Shown here piece by piece: positions 24,914-42,259 of a DNA stretch of 64,000 nt; position 1 is the stretch's first letter; each line of letters opens with the position of its first letter. This stretch comes from Dipetalonema caudispina (lineage: Eukaryota > Nematoda > Chromadorea > Rhabditida > Onchocercidae): NCBI GenBank assembly GCA_013365325.1, contig JABVXV010000023.1, positions 248,001-312,000 of the forward strand. The letters are read 5' to 3'. A program made the translations under genes and the position numbers. Under the pieces are notes generated by a model that worked only from the letters and a program-made list of their open reading frames with translations, did not search any database and was not told the DNA's origin.

Positions 24914-27080
24914 TCACATTGAACACTGCAGCTTTTGCTAGAAAAGAGGATCAAAATCCACATTCTTGATTCATTCATATAAAATAATATGGATTAAAAA
25001 GTTTACCAATTCGAAATCAGCAGCATCATGAAGAATTTGTTGCACTGTACTTGACTTTGTCGTTGGCACATATAAATTGATCATATTTTGCTCCTTGAGT
25101 TCTTCATCGAAACACGAATGTAAGACATGAAAGAGAAGCTTGAATCCATCATCTGAATCACAATATATAGGTCCGAAGCTAGGATAGCCAACGATTGATA
25201 ACAAGCGACCACAACCGTAACCAACAATTTCATTCTCTGAATTCACCAGTATCTAAATATATGCTTGTTAGTTTACATCTCCTGAAAGCAACGTGTATAG
25301 CTCTATATATTTCTGATTTTGATAAATCAGGGAAAAAAAAAGTATATCTAGTAATTTTAGAAGCCTGCTAACACCTACGTTGAAAGCCATTTCATCATAT
25401 TATTGCTCATATTTTATGTACTGCTTTACAGACCTTAACCTGAAATGTGAGAAAGTAGCCGGACGATTATGTAGCAGCGATCCCATTCTTTTTATCCGAT
25501 GGTCATTTATTCGCATTTCTCTTCCAATGGATTATACTGCTAAGTACATTTGAAGTTACAACTTCAATTGAAGTAATTTTACGTAGTATACCTTACAGAT
25601 AGCATCAATCCGGTCTACAGCCCACTGCCTTACGAAGTCTTCACGTCGATATTTTGCGACTTTAGCATCATAATCAACAATTCGCTGTAAGGTTATTTCT
25701 TTGCCATCTTTCACGGTTAAATGAACATCATCAACTGTAATTGAACTTTGGATTACAATCCTAAGTGGAACTGTTAGGTTACAATACTTCATTTTAAGCT
25801 CTCTTAAGGATAAGTAGCACTGTTTAATGCTAGGACTATAATGTTTTACTCACTAACATAATATCACTGAAGTTATTTTTAAGGACAATAATAAGCAACG
25901 ATGCTACAGCAATATTACTTTCTTTTTCTGTATTCAGTTATTGTATCTGATCTTTTAGTTAGTCTGATAAACGTATCACTTCTAGGATTTCGAACTGCAA
26001 AGGCTTAAGTTTCGGATTTTCATTTTTAAGTTTAGAAGAAAAAAATATTTGCAATTATATAAATACCACTAATTTTTTGTTTATCAACATTTTTCACTTT
26101 GATGAAATCTATCATCCATGATGTCCGTTTGTTGAAACCAAGTTTTTGGCTATATACCGGTGGTACAACCTGCACTAAAATATGCTTTATTAATGTTAGC
26201 TTATTCTTTAACTTATACATATCTTTCTGTTCAAAAGTTATGGAAGAAATTTATGGTTTTAAATTGAAAGACTTTTGAACTAACCAGCATTTAATCCAAT
26301 GTTTTTCTTTCGTAGATTATCAGTAACAATGCGCTTGAACAGTTCGGTCCCTATACCTCGTTTTCGATATTCGGGACGGACGTAGTATAAAGATACAAAC
26401 GCATAATTATCAAATTCCAGACATATGCATGACCCAACATAATCACCAACTGTAATTTAATTGATACGAAGTTGGTATATATTACTACGATGTTTACTGG
26501 ATAACGGTGAGTTATTTTGATTAATCTGAAAATTACCATGGAAACTTCAAAAGAAAATAGCACATTAAAATAAAAACAATTTTTACAAAGTAGGTAGATA
26601 TCAACTCACTGGATATTCTAGAATTCCCCAGAAACAACAACAGGACGATACATTTCAGTAGCAGACTTAGACGAAGGGAAATAATTTCATAACTAAATGT
26701 ATCCCATCAAGTATATTTAATTATGAAAAAATTCAATTGATTTTAGGCTCTTTTACATTAGCTCTATTTGTTTCATATAAAGTTTTTCTTTTATTCCGTT
26801 TATTAGAAATGCAAAATTTGAATGAAAAGTACTGAAGCCAACTTCTTGTCCTTGCAGCAATATCATGTAACTTTGTAGGGCCCAGCATTTTCCTGTAACA
26901 ATCATAATCGCGATATTTCCGTATCCAACCATTGGTTTCATAACTGGCATTGATTAAACTCACGAAATCTTCTTTCCCACCACGAGCATATATTATTTCT
27001 GGCATTGTTGTCTCCTCATTATTATCATTTTGCATCGATTTCTCATCCTTCAATTCTTGCTTCTCTTTTTCGCTTGTCAT
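24914..27080 (-). CDS. GNAT-family N-acetyltransferase (nematode DUF1248-like, with C-terminal second domain)
   Basis: Six minus-strand exons in phase: 26843-27080, 26285-26449, 26067-26174, 25592-25770, 25007-25252, 24914-24937; 319 residues. The acidic N-terminal tail is about 25 residues. The first GNAT domain (about 26-170) has NGWIRKYRDYDCYRKMLG, then VGSCICLEF, YYVRPEYRKRGIGTELFKRI (the R-x-x-G-x-G acetyl-CoA loop) and the end motif YSQKLGFNKR. The second half (about 170-319) has YRREDFVRQWAVDRID, VGYGCGRLL and SFGPIYCDSDD, like the C-terminal acetyltransferase-like domain of the DUF1248/YitH type. The substrate is unknown: families of this shape acetylate small amines or have no assigned function. 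The exon 1 donor (AGAA/GTTGGC) is weak but restores phase and the expected strand. The final 8-codon exon is inferred from phase and an acceptor at 24938. Confidence 0.75.
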
Positions 27081-30000
27081 TTCAAATATATAAACACATT
27101 CCTTTAAGATATAATTTCACTCAGTATTTTTTAAATCGAAACATTTTGTAAAAAATCGTAAGGAAGTAAGCGCTTAAACAGCATGCAAATGAACTTTGAT
27201 GATGTCAAAATCCAAAACTAATAAAAAAAAATTTTCGATGAGACATTCTTGGATGTTAGATGATATCTGTTTGCGCAAGGTATGCTCTTTAATTGATAAG
27301 TTAAGACTAATTTTGAGATTTTTATAAATTAAGAATATCAAAAATATGCAACATTGGAAGGGCTTAAAAATTCACGATCACCTATCTTTTGAATAATGGA
27401 GATTAATATTTAACAGAAATGCATTTCCTTATTTGGGTAAAACCTATGCTTTCACTTTCATTCACTGATTTTATCAGTAAAACTTCCCCGAAAGGACAAA
27501 AAAAGTAGGATGAAAAAGGTTTCTATAACTGACGTTGTTTGTTGATAGCATGCAAATCAAAGTTACTTTTAAATTTGAACATGAAAAAAAAAAAAAAAAA
27601 ACGAGTTTACTAACTGTAGTCTTAAAGAAGAATCAATTTTCCTAGTAATCATAATGTTCAAAAATTTTTTAGTCCTCAGCATCTGTTGTTCGAAATTCTG
27701 ACTCTTCTCAATTACTGCTTCTATTCACCTATTTCCTTTAAAAGTTTGATGAGTTCTAGAAATAGGTTGGTTATGTTATTCCTTAGGAGATGTGAAGACT
27801 ACTCCCATCTGTTCAACCCTCTTCTTACACTTTCAACAGAGTTTTAAAAAAAAAAAACGATACAGCAAATTGAAAATCAAAGTGACATTTATGAAAAATA
27901 TATGATTGAGAAATGAAGGACATTAAAGATATTTTTCGCGGGTTAAAATAAACTAAACGACAGTTTAGGATTTCTATGTGCATTACTTCTCTTTGAAAAT
28001 AATAGGAAGAACTGTTAAATTCATTCGATAATGACACCACTGTTACGAATAATTTATATGAAAAAAAAGTACTACTTGTATAGGTATTGATTACTATAAT
28101 TCAATCAATGAGTTCAAGGTAAATAAGACATCGATTAAACTTGTTATCGATCACTGAGATTGTCTAAAGATGGGATTAGGCTTAATAGAAGCATTGTATG
28201 GCATAAAATTGTTGAAAAAAAACTGTCGCTGAGATTTTGAAAATGAAAACTTTTCTCGCTATATTTGGAGATATTTCATGGGAATGTGAGTTGTTAAAGA
28301 AAAAAAAAAAAAAAACTTTTTCAAAAGTATGTTCTTATAGATAGGAAGCTGAATAACAATAATACCATTTCCTTTCTGAAAAAAATGCCTATGAATCACT
28401 TTTTCGAAAATTGCACAAGGCAGTCATCATTCTTAACTTCAATCATATTGAAGACACTGACGATTATTTGGAACTAAAATTTAAACTTGAAAAGCAATAA
28501 AATTGAAATCGACTAAATTCAAACGAAAGGATGCTCCATATACGGAAAAAAAACGTCCTGAAAAGCCAAAAAGTCAAAAGGCAAAAAGTGGAAAGAATGT
28601 CGAAAACACCATACGGCATATCCTATCCGAAAAGTACATCTGTTAAAGAAATTCGTCAAAGTTGAAATATTAGAATGAAACATATTTAATCTAATACTTT
28701 ACCTTTAATGAATATCTTGACTGTTTGTAAACAATGTCTTATTAAGCGTTTATAAGACGCAGGAAATTCATTGTCATTTCGAAAAAGTTATGACGAAGGA
28801 TTAAGTCAATTAAGGGACAATATGCTTAGTTTCATAATAATTAATAACGATAATATTATAATGATAATATGATGATAATAGTAACAACGATAATAATAAT
28901 AATAATAATACACATATGAGAGACAGAAATAAACATTTCAGTCATTTTATACAGTTGAATTAGATTAATAATAATACTTTGATCTTTCATTTTATAGCGA
29001 TACAAATGCAATATTTTCTCAACCTCAAATTTAACGAGCGTATCTAATCCTAAAATCCGTGATGTTTATGTAAAATTTACAAAATCAACTTTCAATGAAC
29101 AGAGTGAGGAATATTTGAGCTCACAAACACACAATCAGTGAGCAATAAAACGAGTTTTTGTTGTTATGGATGTTAAAAGAAAACATAACATTAGATAAAA
29201 CAAATACTAACCAATACATCAATATTAAAATGTTAATACTACTGCTTCTTCCATTGTTGATAATAGAAATGATCATAAGAATGAAATATTATTATAGAAA
29301 TATTGAACGATATAAATGTTAATTGATTCAGAGCTATAAAACAGTAACATTTATTACTTTAATGGAAAAATTTCACTTCAAAGATCAGTTCTAATCCAAA
29401 TAACAAAATAGTAAGTCTGAAAGATCGCACAAATATTTCGGAAAATGAACGAAACATAAGAAAATAGCAGAAACAGTGCACTTTATGAATGATTTCAAAT
29501 TTAAAAAAGAAGCGAAATTCCAAACATATGGAAAAGGGAAGCTTTGTACACAAGTATAATCCATCGGACCGAATGTGCTCATCCTTTGTAACTTTTGAAA
29601 TGTGCAATTATTTGTTTGCGTACACAGAGTTGTTCATTAAAACCAATGGTGTAGCATTCACTAGCAGTCATCGAATGTTCTTTGCTGATGTGAACTAAAA
29701 ATTGAATCTCTTTCGAACTAAAAAAAAGGGGTCAAAAAATTTTAAATTTGTTACCATTCAGAAAACACTAACGTTCAATGCTGGAAGAAAAAATAATATG
29801 ATTCCGATTTACCAATCAGCTCTCTCGTTTCCTTATTCAGCATTACCGCACTAGAAATATTGGTTTCTTGCTATCGCTGACTTGAACCAACCCAAAAGAG
29901 AAAAAAATTTCAAATGAAAGTAGAGGTTTGTTCAGGCGCATTAGTTTTTCATATCGATACCGAATGCAAACTATAACTACTTCCAAGATGGAGAGTGGAA

Positions 30001-30917
30001 TAATTTATTTAAATTCGAAACAACAGAACATTGAAATATTAACAAAACGAAGTGAAAAAAGTACGCACTTTGGTAGGGTGATTAGTGAACAATCAAAATC
30101 ATTGTAACTTCAAGTTTCATCGCATTTGTGGGTTTTTTTACAAATTGTTAGAGAGAGAATAGCAAAGTTACTGCCTCATTGAAACAGTGTATTGTTCATT
30201 TGTAAACTACCTTCATCGCAGTATTGCAGATCTTAAGTGCAAATTGTTCATGAAAATAGGAGGTAACGGGTGTAACAAACAGCACTGAATAAACATTATA
30301 TCGCATTGTGAGATATCGATAAAAAACCGAGAGAAAAATTTGTTATTAAAAATGTTTCAATGATAAATGTATAACCAAGATCAAAGCGTATGAAACAATA
30401 AAGAAATACAATAACATCAACAATCAGAAGGTACTAACAAAACATCCAACAATATGATGCATATCAAATCATGTAACAGATTTCAATAGAAAATTCTACA
30501 GATATTAAAGCAAGTTCCCAAAGACCAAAGCTGATATTTAACTCATCAAGATTATCATGACTATGGTCGTGATCCAACATCAGAACCGACCTTTCTCCTA
30601 TTCCTAATGAATCCTTGCAATGATCAATATATTTAATGCCTTTGTTAGAGCACATGAAGGAATAATAGCACTAAAAATGACAATTTAAAAAAAAAAATAC
30701 TCCAGCATGCGATTCAGACTGCGAAGTTTTTTTGTTGAATTATTACGATTTTCAACATTCTCTTCTACTTTAGATCTATAATATACAATAAAAAGAAAAC
30801 AATGTATAAATTAACAGAGATATATAAACTTATCAACAGCCATTTCATTCATGCTCGAGAAAAAAAATAAGTCATCAAGTGTATGGAAAGAAATTTACCT
30901 ACGTTTAGAATGTTCCA
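27081..30917. other. AT-rich intergenic region, no supported gene
   Basis: About 3.8 kb upstream of the GNAT gene and downstream of RFC3. Overlapping open frames on both strands at 29359-29698, and a minus-strand frame at 30464-30655, show no known domain. Simple repeats include A runs near 27583 and 28301 and a TAA run at 28891-28910. Confidence 0.45.
28891..28910. repeat. (TAA)n microsatellite
   Basis: A tandem TAA run inside a longer ATA/TGA-rich stretch (about 28840-28912). No coding context. Confidence 0.85.
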
Positions 30918-33900
30918 TTAATGCTCCATAGCATTTTCATTTTGATATCTGTGATAGATTTCCATGAATGATGCAGCAAAACCTTCCAGATGGAATATAG
31001 CTTTGCTACCACGTGTTAGCCGATGCTCATAATCAGCTGCAGCAGCGACCACCTCGACTTTAATCTTATGATCACAAGATTTCAGCAACTCTTGCAATAA
31101 CTTCTGAAAATACTCTGTTTAAAATACTAGAATGCTAGGCATTAAAATTCTCTTATATCTACAGCAATAAATCAAACAGAGGATTCATTTTTAAGAAGCG
31201 TAATCCACATGTGAATAACAAAAACATACCATAAAAATGACATTTGGGGGTATGCAGTGTCCAATACATTCGTAAAATCTACTACGCACCTTCAGAAGAC
31301 TGTAAAAACGTAAATAACAGATGAAAAAACAGAGAAAAAAATGATATCGTGAGAGTCATAATAGGACTTTCTCAAGTAACTGAAGACAAACTTCTCAGGA
31401 CTTTGTTGCTGTATCATCATTTTAGCCGTTTCTCGCAAATAAACCTCCCATTCCGGATCAGGAATTTCCTGGTTCTCCTTGAATGGGTAGCTGGAAAGAA
31501 AAAACTTAAATTATCCCCTAGTTATAGATATTTCTTTCCAAAAACATCACATACAGAAGAGTGAAATGACATGACCTGGAATAAAGTATTCAGAAGGATA
31601 TAAATTAGCTGCAGTTATAGAAAATCCCAGAAAAAATAATAGTGAATTTCGTACTTTCAAGACTTGAGATTTCGAAATGAAAACATATGGAAATTATTTC
31701 TCCAAAAGTTTGCTGAACATAAATACAATTGCAAAAATTAAGGAAAATATTATTTACTTCTGTACTTTTGCCGCCTCGATCATCAGTAAAGCCCGTCGCA
31801 TATTACCATTCGCTTTTTGTACAACTGCAGCGATGATGCTTTCAGGAACAGAGACATTTTCCTGTTTGCAAACAAGTTTAACACCTTTGGCTACCTAAAA
31901 ATGAGAAAATTTGAAATCTAGCTGAATATTTTAAACTCAATAGAGTATGCTGTGTTTCTAGACCTTTAGTATAAAATAACTAGTAACAGGCAATATATTT
32001 AAGCTTTAAAAGTTTTGAATTTACGGATGGAAATTCTGAACTTCAAACAGTGCAACTTTCGCTCATCTGAAATTTCGAGACATCAAAATTCTTTGGATGC
32101 GATCATGCTTTATTTCAAGACAGTTAACTTTTTTTCTACATAAAATTTACATCATCATCTGATGGTGCAGCTACACGAACTGCCAAGCACCGACTTTTCA
32201 AAGGATCGATAATTTTACTGATTGAATCACAACACAGTATAAGTCGGCATGTTTGCGCATATTTCTCCATCGTACGACGCAACGCGTTTTGTGCATCTCG
32301 AGTCAACTGATCGGCTTCCATTAAGACAACTACTGAAAAAATGCAATTTGAATTTATCTGAAATTTTATTTACAACGACAATTTGAATTCAAATACAACA
32401 AAATACAAAAGTGGACTAAAAACATAGAAATTAAAAGCCACACTGAATCCAACTTCAAGATATTTGATGTGCTGAACTACAAAATTAAGTTGTATGGAAA
32501 GAGTATTGTACATTCTAGTACAATGAGTACAGTACAATCTCCTCACACTCATTTTATGGAATTCCTATGTTTTACCCTTTTCAGGTGTAAGATAGACCTT
32601 ATCATCCTGACATGTATCATTTCTTATCATTGCTGGTAGATACCAATTGGGTAAAAGTAGTAGGGACTTATGAGAGAGTAAAATTTTGCAAAATATTTAA
32701 GATTCCAATATTTTATTAAACCTTTGAAATTTCGCTGTGCTGCAGCATCAATCTGATGCATTTGTGCCATTTGTTTAATAATTTCTTGGACAACGATACG
32801 GTCGTAGATGCCGACTTCTCTGAAAGCCAAAAATTTTAAAGCGAATATTTGGATAAAAGTGTGCAGATAACAATACCTTCAGTTGAGGATTTTCCTTAAC
32901 TCTTGATCTACAGCAAAAACTGTATTTACTTCAAGTACTAGAAGTTTCAGAAAAGTGTAAGTAACTTGCCCAGGACTAAGCTGAACATGATAATTGCTGC
33001 TAAAGGTTTGAATTTCTAATTTTTTGCCAGATGGAGCCTGAAAACTTCGTGCATCCATTCGTAATTTCTCCACACCGCTGCCATAAAGTTCCCGCAAAAT
33101 GCAAAAAATTCTGGTCATTTTGCCCGCACCACTTGGGCCATATATAAGCAAATGCGGAAAGTCACCGGTCTGAAATCACTTGCTTTTTCAAAACTAAAAT
33201 TTCTGAAAGTGTTTCTAAAGATATTTCATTTCTGTTATGCATGTCCACTGTCATTAAGGAATGTTCTAATAATCCGTTCATTTTTAAATGCGAGGAAATA
33301 ACCATCATTCAACTAATAACTCCATTCAACATTATAGGAATATGTCATCAGCTATCAATTCTAGTTCGAGTATTGATTTTCCTAAATTTGTAGCCAAAGC
33401 TATACAGAACTTTCCATTTGATTTAGTTTTTACAACAACTTGACCTCTTCCTTTATTCATCGATTATTGCACAATCTTAAGAGTCTAAATTATGGTAAGA
33501 GCAATGAACCACCAATCAAAAGATGCTAGCTTTGAGTGTTGGTCATCTCCTGATGAAGGGTAAATTTCAGAGATTGAAGATGAACCATCTTCAATCTCTC
33601 ATTCTCCATTTCTGGTAGAGTGTGCAGAAGTATCATTTGAATCAAACATCAAGCTTAATAATTATCCATACCAATGTTTATATACACGAGTAACCGCTCG
33701 GGAAACACTTGATAGTTTTCCTGAACGAACTATCAAAATGAACTGTAACGTATAATTATTACCATGACTTATTGACCTTTGCAGTGGAGGAAGATCAAAA
33801 ACAGCTAACCTCTACTCACAGTTTTGAAATTTTTTCCAGTGCTTCAATGGGTAATCCTAGTTCTTCCTATTTCCCACTTTTTTTGATGATAAAAAGCAAA

Positions 33901-34012
33901 AAATAGAAAAACTTCTTACCCTAACGATTTCAATGAGATCCTTGGCTTGTTTGACATGATACGTTAGAGCAGATAGCTCACGTGGCCTATATTTATCTAC
34001 CCACAGAGCCAT
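30918..34012 (-). CDS. RFC3: Replication factor C subunit 3 (clamp loader)
   Basis: Eight minus-strand exons: 33920-34012, 32970-33169, 32722-32819, 32151-32332, 31758-31894, 31392-31490, 31230-31299, 30918-31103; 354 residues against 356 in human RFC3. It begins [13 protein letters not shown]. Walker A is [10 protein letters not shown] (about residues 40-49); the human protein has GKKTR. Walker B-like [15 protein letters not shown] follows, then [17 protein letters not shown] and the SRC motif in [10 protein letters not shown] (arginine finger supplied to the neighbouring ATPase). The C-terminal collar includes [19 protein letters not shown] and [20 protein letters not shown] loads PCNA onto primed DNA in the nucleus. 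Intron 2 must use a GC donor (after 32970) because no GT donor keeps phase. A TTTTCAG acceptor lies just upstream of the ATG. Confidence 0.96.
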
Positions 34013-35005
34013 TAATCCTGAAAATAGTCTACTTACTCCTCCTTAATCATTAGTTGCAGCAGAAATACTATTCATTTAGCAATGACTGACAAGAATGGCA
34101 TAGCTCGAGAAGACGAATTCGAATGTGGTCTATTAAAAAAAAAAAAAAAAAAAAAAAAGAAACAGTTCAAAACAGTAAAACTAACAGATAAGATGATGAA
34201 ATTGATCAGACCGAAAAAAAAGAAAAAAAAAAGCAATGAAAATAAATAGAATCAAATATTGGAAACATATGACTAAGTGGTAAATGGCACTGTACAACAA
34301 TAAGAGTAGTGAAAGGATTATGCTTTATGATAATTTTGAATGCTAAAATGATAAAGAACTGATGGATATATTATGAATATTGCTAAAATTACTAATTTCA
34401 TCAATAATGGAAAGGAAGGATGACAAAAAAAACATAATAAACTTATTAAGTTTTTTAATGCTTATTCTATAAAGGTAAATGATATCAGTTAATGTGATGA
34501 TAAACTTAGGTATTCAATGAAGTAGCGTACTACGAAAGAATGTTCACATATAATTTTAAACCTCCCACTTCCCACCACCATTGCTTCAAACCTTGCAAAA
34601 TCTACTCTTTTCTCTTCTATCGTAATTTTTGACGCTATTTTAATTCTCTCTAATCCTCTGCTCACATTCTTTTAAATGTCATACCTGCTAATGTGTTTTT
34701 CGCACAGTGATTCAGAGCCGTTTGGTAAAGAACACTTCGCGACTGCTTGTTGAGATAGGTACAAAGAGATTCAGCTAAGTTACGCTGGACGTGATCGTGT
34801 ACGGCAATTTCGTGAACTGTACGTGCTAATTGTATTTTTCACGGATTAATTTTCATTAATTGAGTTGGGAATTTGAATGTTGGAAATTTATAGGAAATGC
34901 ATACTTCAACAATTAACGATTCCATCTACAACGGTGTAATCAGTAGTGTCCTTCATTTAATTCATTTCACGGCTGTATCTCTTATCAGTTTTTTCATTTC
35001 AGGGG
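34013..35005. other. Divergent promoter region, RFC3 and rpb-8
   Basis: About 1 kb between head-to-head starts. It holds an A run of 24 at 34135-34158 and further A-rich DNA to 34240. CATTTCAG at 34995-35002 lies 3 nt before the rpb-8 ATG and is a probable trans-splice acceptor; a TTTTCAG lies at the mirror position for RFC3 (34018-34024). Confidence 0.5.
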
Positions 35006-35951
35006 ATGGCTACGGGTATATTGTTCGATGATATGTTCCTTGTGAAGGATGTTGACCCGGAAGGGAAGAAATTTGACCGTGTTTCACGTTTGTTTTGCGA
35101 CAGTGAATCTTTTAAAATGGAACTTATCCTTGATGTGAATACACAGTTGTAAGATTATCTTTCCTGCTTGTAGCTGCACTAATGAATAAAACTAAATAGA
35201 CAAGAAATTGAAGAGTAAAATAAAAATTAATGGAGTGAAAATGATGGGAAGGATTATAACAATCTGAATGATTGTTGCAGATACCCTATGAATCTAAACG
35301 ATAAATTCCGACTATTGCTGGCGACAACACTGCGTGATGATGGTCTACCAGATGAACGAGAATTTGATAATCAGGTAATAGATTTCATTTGATTTAATCG
35401 CTAGAAGCCCAGTTCAGTTTAGTGTTAGAATTTAGTTCCTTTCGTATAGTCCAATCGATACTTTAACATGCTGATGTATAAAATAATTGAACAGCCACAT
35501 CATAAACCTTTTATTTATACTTATAGTTAAACTTCCCTTCACCATTAGTTCTGTAAGAAATGTTCTACTCTGAATATTCAAACGTTTGTTACCATCTGTT
35601 TTATCCGTTTAACTATAATTAATCAACATAACGGTTGAAGTAAGCGTCATAAGAATAAATTAAGAGTTTGTTACTTTGATATTTTGGTGAAAACGCTTTT
35701 ATTATCGCGGGGTTTGCTGTTTACCGTCCAAATTTCAGACGCATTATCCACGACTGGATCCATTTGAATATGTAATGTTCGGAAAAGTGTATCGAATCGA
35801 GGGAGAAGAATCGAGTTCCGAAACAAATACCTTAGCAGCGTATGCATCATTTGGTGGTCTTCTGATGCGGTTGAAAGGTGATGCGAATAATTTGCACGGT
35901 TTTGAACTTGATTCCAGCATTTATTTGTTAATGAAGAAAGTTGTATTTTAG
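35006..35951 (+). CDS. rpb-8: RNA polymerases I, II and III subunit RPB8 (RPABC3)
   Basis: Three exons, 35006-35148, 35281-35374 and 35739-35951, give 149 residues (human 150). Diagnostic blocks are [20 protein letters not shown] near the N-terminus, [18 protein letters not shown] in the middle, [15 protein letters not shown], and the C-terminal [20 protein letters not shown] then IYLLMKK. RPB8 is an OB-fold subunit shared by the three nuclear RNA polymerases. First of three same-strand genes within 7.3 kb that may form an operon. Confidence 0.97.
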
Positions 35952-36686
35952 TTTGTATTGGTTTTTTCACTTTGTTTGAGCCGATTTCAGATTTTGGTGA
36001 GAACTTATGATTTGGACTTTGTATTTGAGTGTATCCTTTGCACTGTTCAGAACTAATTGAAAAAACACAGTGGAAATTGATAACGTTGAAATATCATTTC
36101 TCATTTTCTTGAAACTGCTGCGAATAAAGAAAGCCAAAGTATAATGAGATTCAGAATTATACTCTTCCCAATATCTGTTTTTTAAAGGAACTTCTAACTT
36201 ATGCATGTTAGGGATTTTTTTGCTCGTTGTTTTTAATATGTCTATTGTATTTGTTTTGTACATATTACTTTGCAACCCCTGTTTTTGTTGTTTCGACATT
36301 GTTATTGTCTTGACAGTATTTGTTATAAGAGGAGTTTTTTGATGAAAAATGAATGATTTTCAAGATTTCATAACTTTCGACAACTCAGTGTATGATGATA
36401 CAAACTACACTTATCTGATTTTTTTTTGATACTGTTTATACTGGCTGAGGGGTTACTCATAATCGAAGGAATGGGAATCTTTCACTTGTATGCTTTATTA
36501 TTAATGTGAAACGAAAGAAATTTTGTAGTATTTATATTAGCAGTGCAGACAAGGTAGAAACGTTTCGGAATCCGGAAATTTCAAATTTATCTTGGATCGT
36601 GTTTTTTTAGGGAACGTTTGGAGTTTTGTAGTACCACCAAGGAGCAGTAGTAAATAATTTTTCAGGATATATAAGGTGCTGTAGTC
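35952..36686 (+). other. Spacer between rpb-8 and the zipper ORF
   Basis: 735 bp without a supported plus-strand gene; the minus-strand frame at 35967-36299 has no recognisable domain. TTTTTCAG ends at 36665, 21 nt before the next ATG, and is a candidate trans-splice acceptor. Confidence 0.4.
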
Positions 36687-37923
36687 ATGAAACCAGAATC
36701 TCTGAGTGATATTTCCTCTGACAGCGGGTTACAACAGTTCAAGCAGCAGCTTGAAGAATCAGTAAGTTCTCTCCATCTGCCCATTCCCATCGGTAATTCA
36801 TGTGACTGGTGGACAAAATAAATGATCAAGATGTAGCCATTTATTGATTCTTTAGGGAACTGATTCAGTTTGTAGCATTTCGCTAATGGTAAAGAGATTT
36901 TTTAATTCCAATCCGTTTTGTAACGATTTTTAGGGAACGCTATTTTCAGTTACTGAATGGTAATATGAAGGGTTTAGAAGATCATTGAGTCATGAAATTA
37001 CAAATTATTGAGAAAGGAAATCATATGTCAGTCTGGATGATATCCACATTTCTAAGTGATGAATAACAGTGACTTACTAAAAAAAATTATTGTAAACTAA
37101 TGATCAGTTTAACTTTTTGTTGAAGAAAAAATTATACTTGATCTGCGTTTTGTCATTCATCTCATGATTTTGAGGAATGGGAGAAATGAAAGATGTAGGA
37201 TATCGGTAGAGCTGAAGAATGTTTCATCGGAAACTGTTTTTCATAATGTTTCATTAAAGTTATTATCTACTTTAGGCGAAGAAGCTTGTAACATATCAAA
37301 GTTTGCTAGAAGCTATGGAAAAAGGAGATACGAGTGATGCTGTGCTGGAACACTGCCCTAACCTGTCAAAAGCTATCATGGGAAATGCAAAGCTCAAGTA
37401 CAGGATGCAAATTCTTCAGACGGTGAGTAACAGTATTGTTTTAGATTCTGTTCTCCTGTTCTACTGGTTTCGTAATCAGGGGGCGCTCTATGGTATTTTG
37501 GAGGAGAGTTAGTTAGTTGGTTCTTCAGGTAACCCGGAATTTCCCATTTTAAAATATATTGAAGTTATTGGTGAAAAATGCTAGGTTTCATCTTCAAACT
37601 ACTTTTTGCACAAATTTGATTCGAAATAACTGAGCTGAATCTGGAGGAACACTGCATGATCCGCGTGTGTTGATATTTTATAATGTCTCTCAATAAAGTA
37701 AATTAATTAGAGGTTTTTAGAAAGAAAATGTTGCTTGATTTTATTTCAAATCATACTTGAGAGCATAAATGAATTATGCTAATTTTAGAGTATACATGAA
37801 CAAGAACAGCTGAATGAGAAAAATGGTATTAAAAATAGCAATACTGAAGCACCTGTTGAGAAGAAATCGAAAACGAAGAAGCTCTCAAAAAACAATAGCG
37901 AGAAACCTACTGAAAATGAGTAA
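36687..37923 (+). CDS. Small coiled-coil protein resembling the RARS1 N-terminal leucine zipper
   Basis: Three in-phase exons (36687-36761, 37276-37422, 37789-37923) encode 118 residues and end at TAA 37921-37923. The central helix NLSKAIMGNAKLKYRMQILQ resembles the N-terminal helix of cytosolic arginyl-tRNA synthetase (human [20 protein letters not shown], from memory), which docks RARS in the multi-synthetase complex. The tail is Lys-rich (KKSKTKKLSK), also reminiscent of AIMP1. Exon 3 has no donor that would join the RARS frame at 38165, so as read this is a separate polypeptide just upstream of RARS. Alternatives: an unrecognised splice, a sequence error, or an AIMP1-like fragment. A TTTTTCAG site 21 nt before the ATG suggests trans-splicing. 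Confidence 0.6.
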
Positions 37924-38075
37924 TTCTTGAGTTGTCTATTTTTTCAAGTTTTTATGGAGGTTCTAATATGATAAATTCAGAAATCAGAATCATGTTTCGT
38001 ATAAGCAGAAATTTTATCTTTCTGCAAAATTAGGCTGCTTTTTTTTCTTTCCTTTGTATTGCTCTCTTCATTTCA

Positions 38076-38076
<1 letters not shown>

Positions 38077-38106
<30 letters not shown>
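38077..38106 (+). repeat. (AT)n run followed by a T tract
   Basis: About eight or nine AT units followed by about 15 T, lying between the zipper ORF stop (37923) and the RARS start (38175). In position it resembles the U-rich region before a downstream operon gene, but that is inference. Confidence 0.6.
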
Positions 38107-38174
38107 GCTTTACATTTCTTATGAATTTCTGCTGACCATAATCATCTACAAAACTTTCATGCAGAAGACCCTCC

Positions 38175-42259
<4,085 letters not shown>

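Noticed and set aside
29359..29698. Paired open frames on both strands
   Set aside because: Mutual shadows in AT-rich DNA, rich in Phe/Ile/Lys, with no domain or splice partners.
30464..30655. 63-codon minus-strand frame downstream of RFC3
   Set aside because: Looks slightly protein-like but lies after the RFC3 stop with no start context, partner exon or family match.
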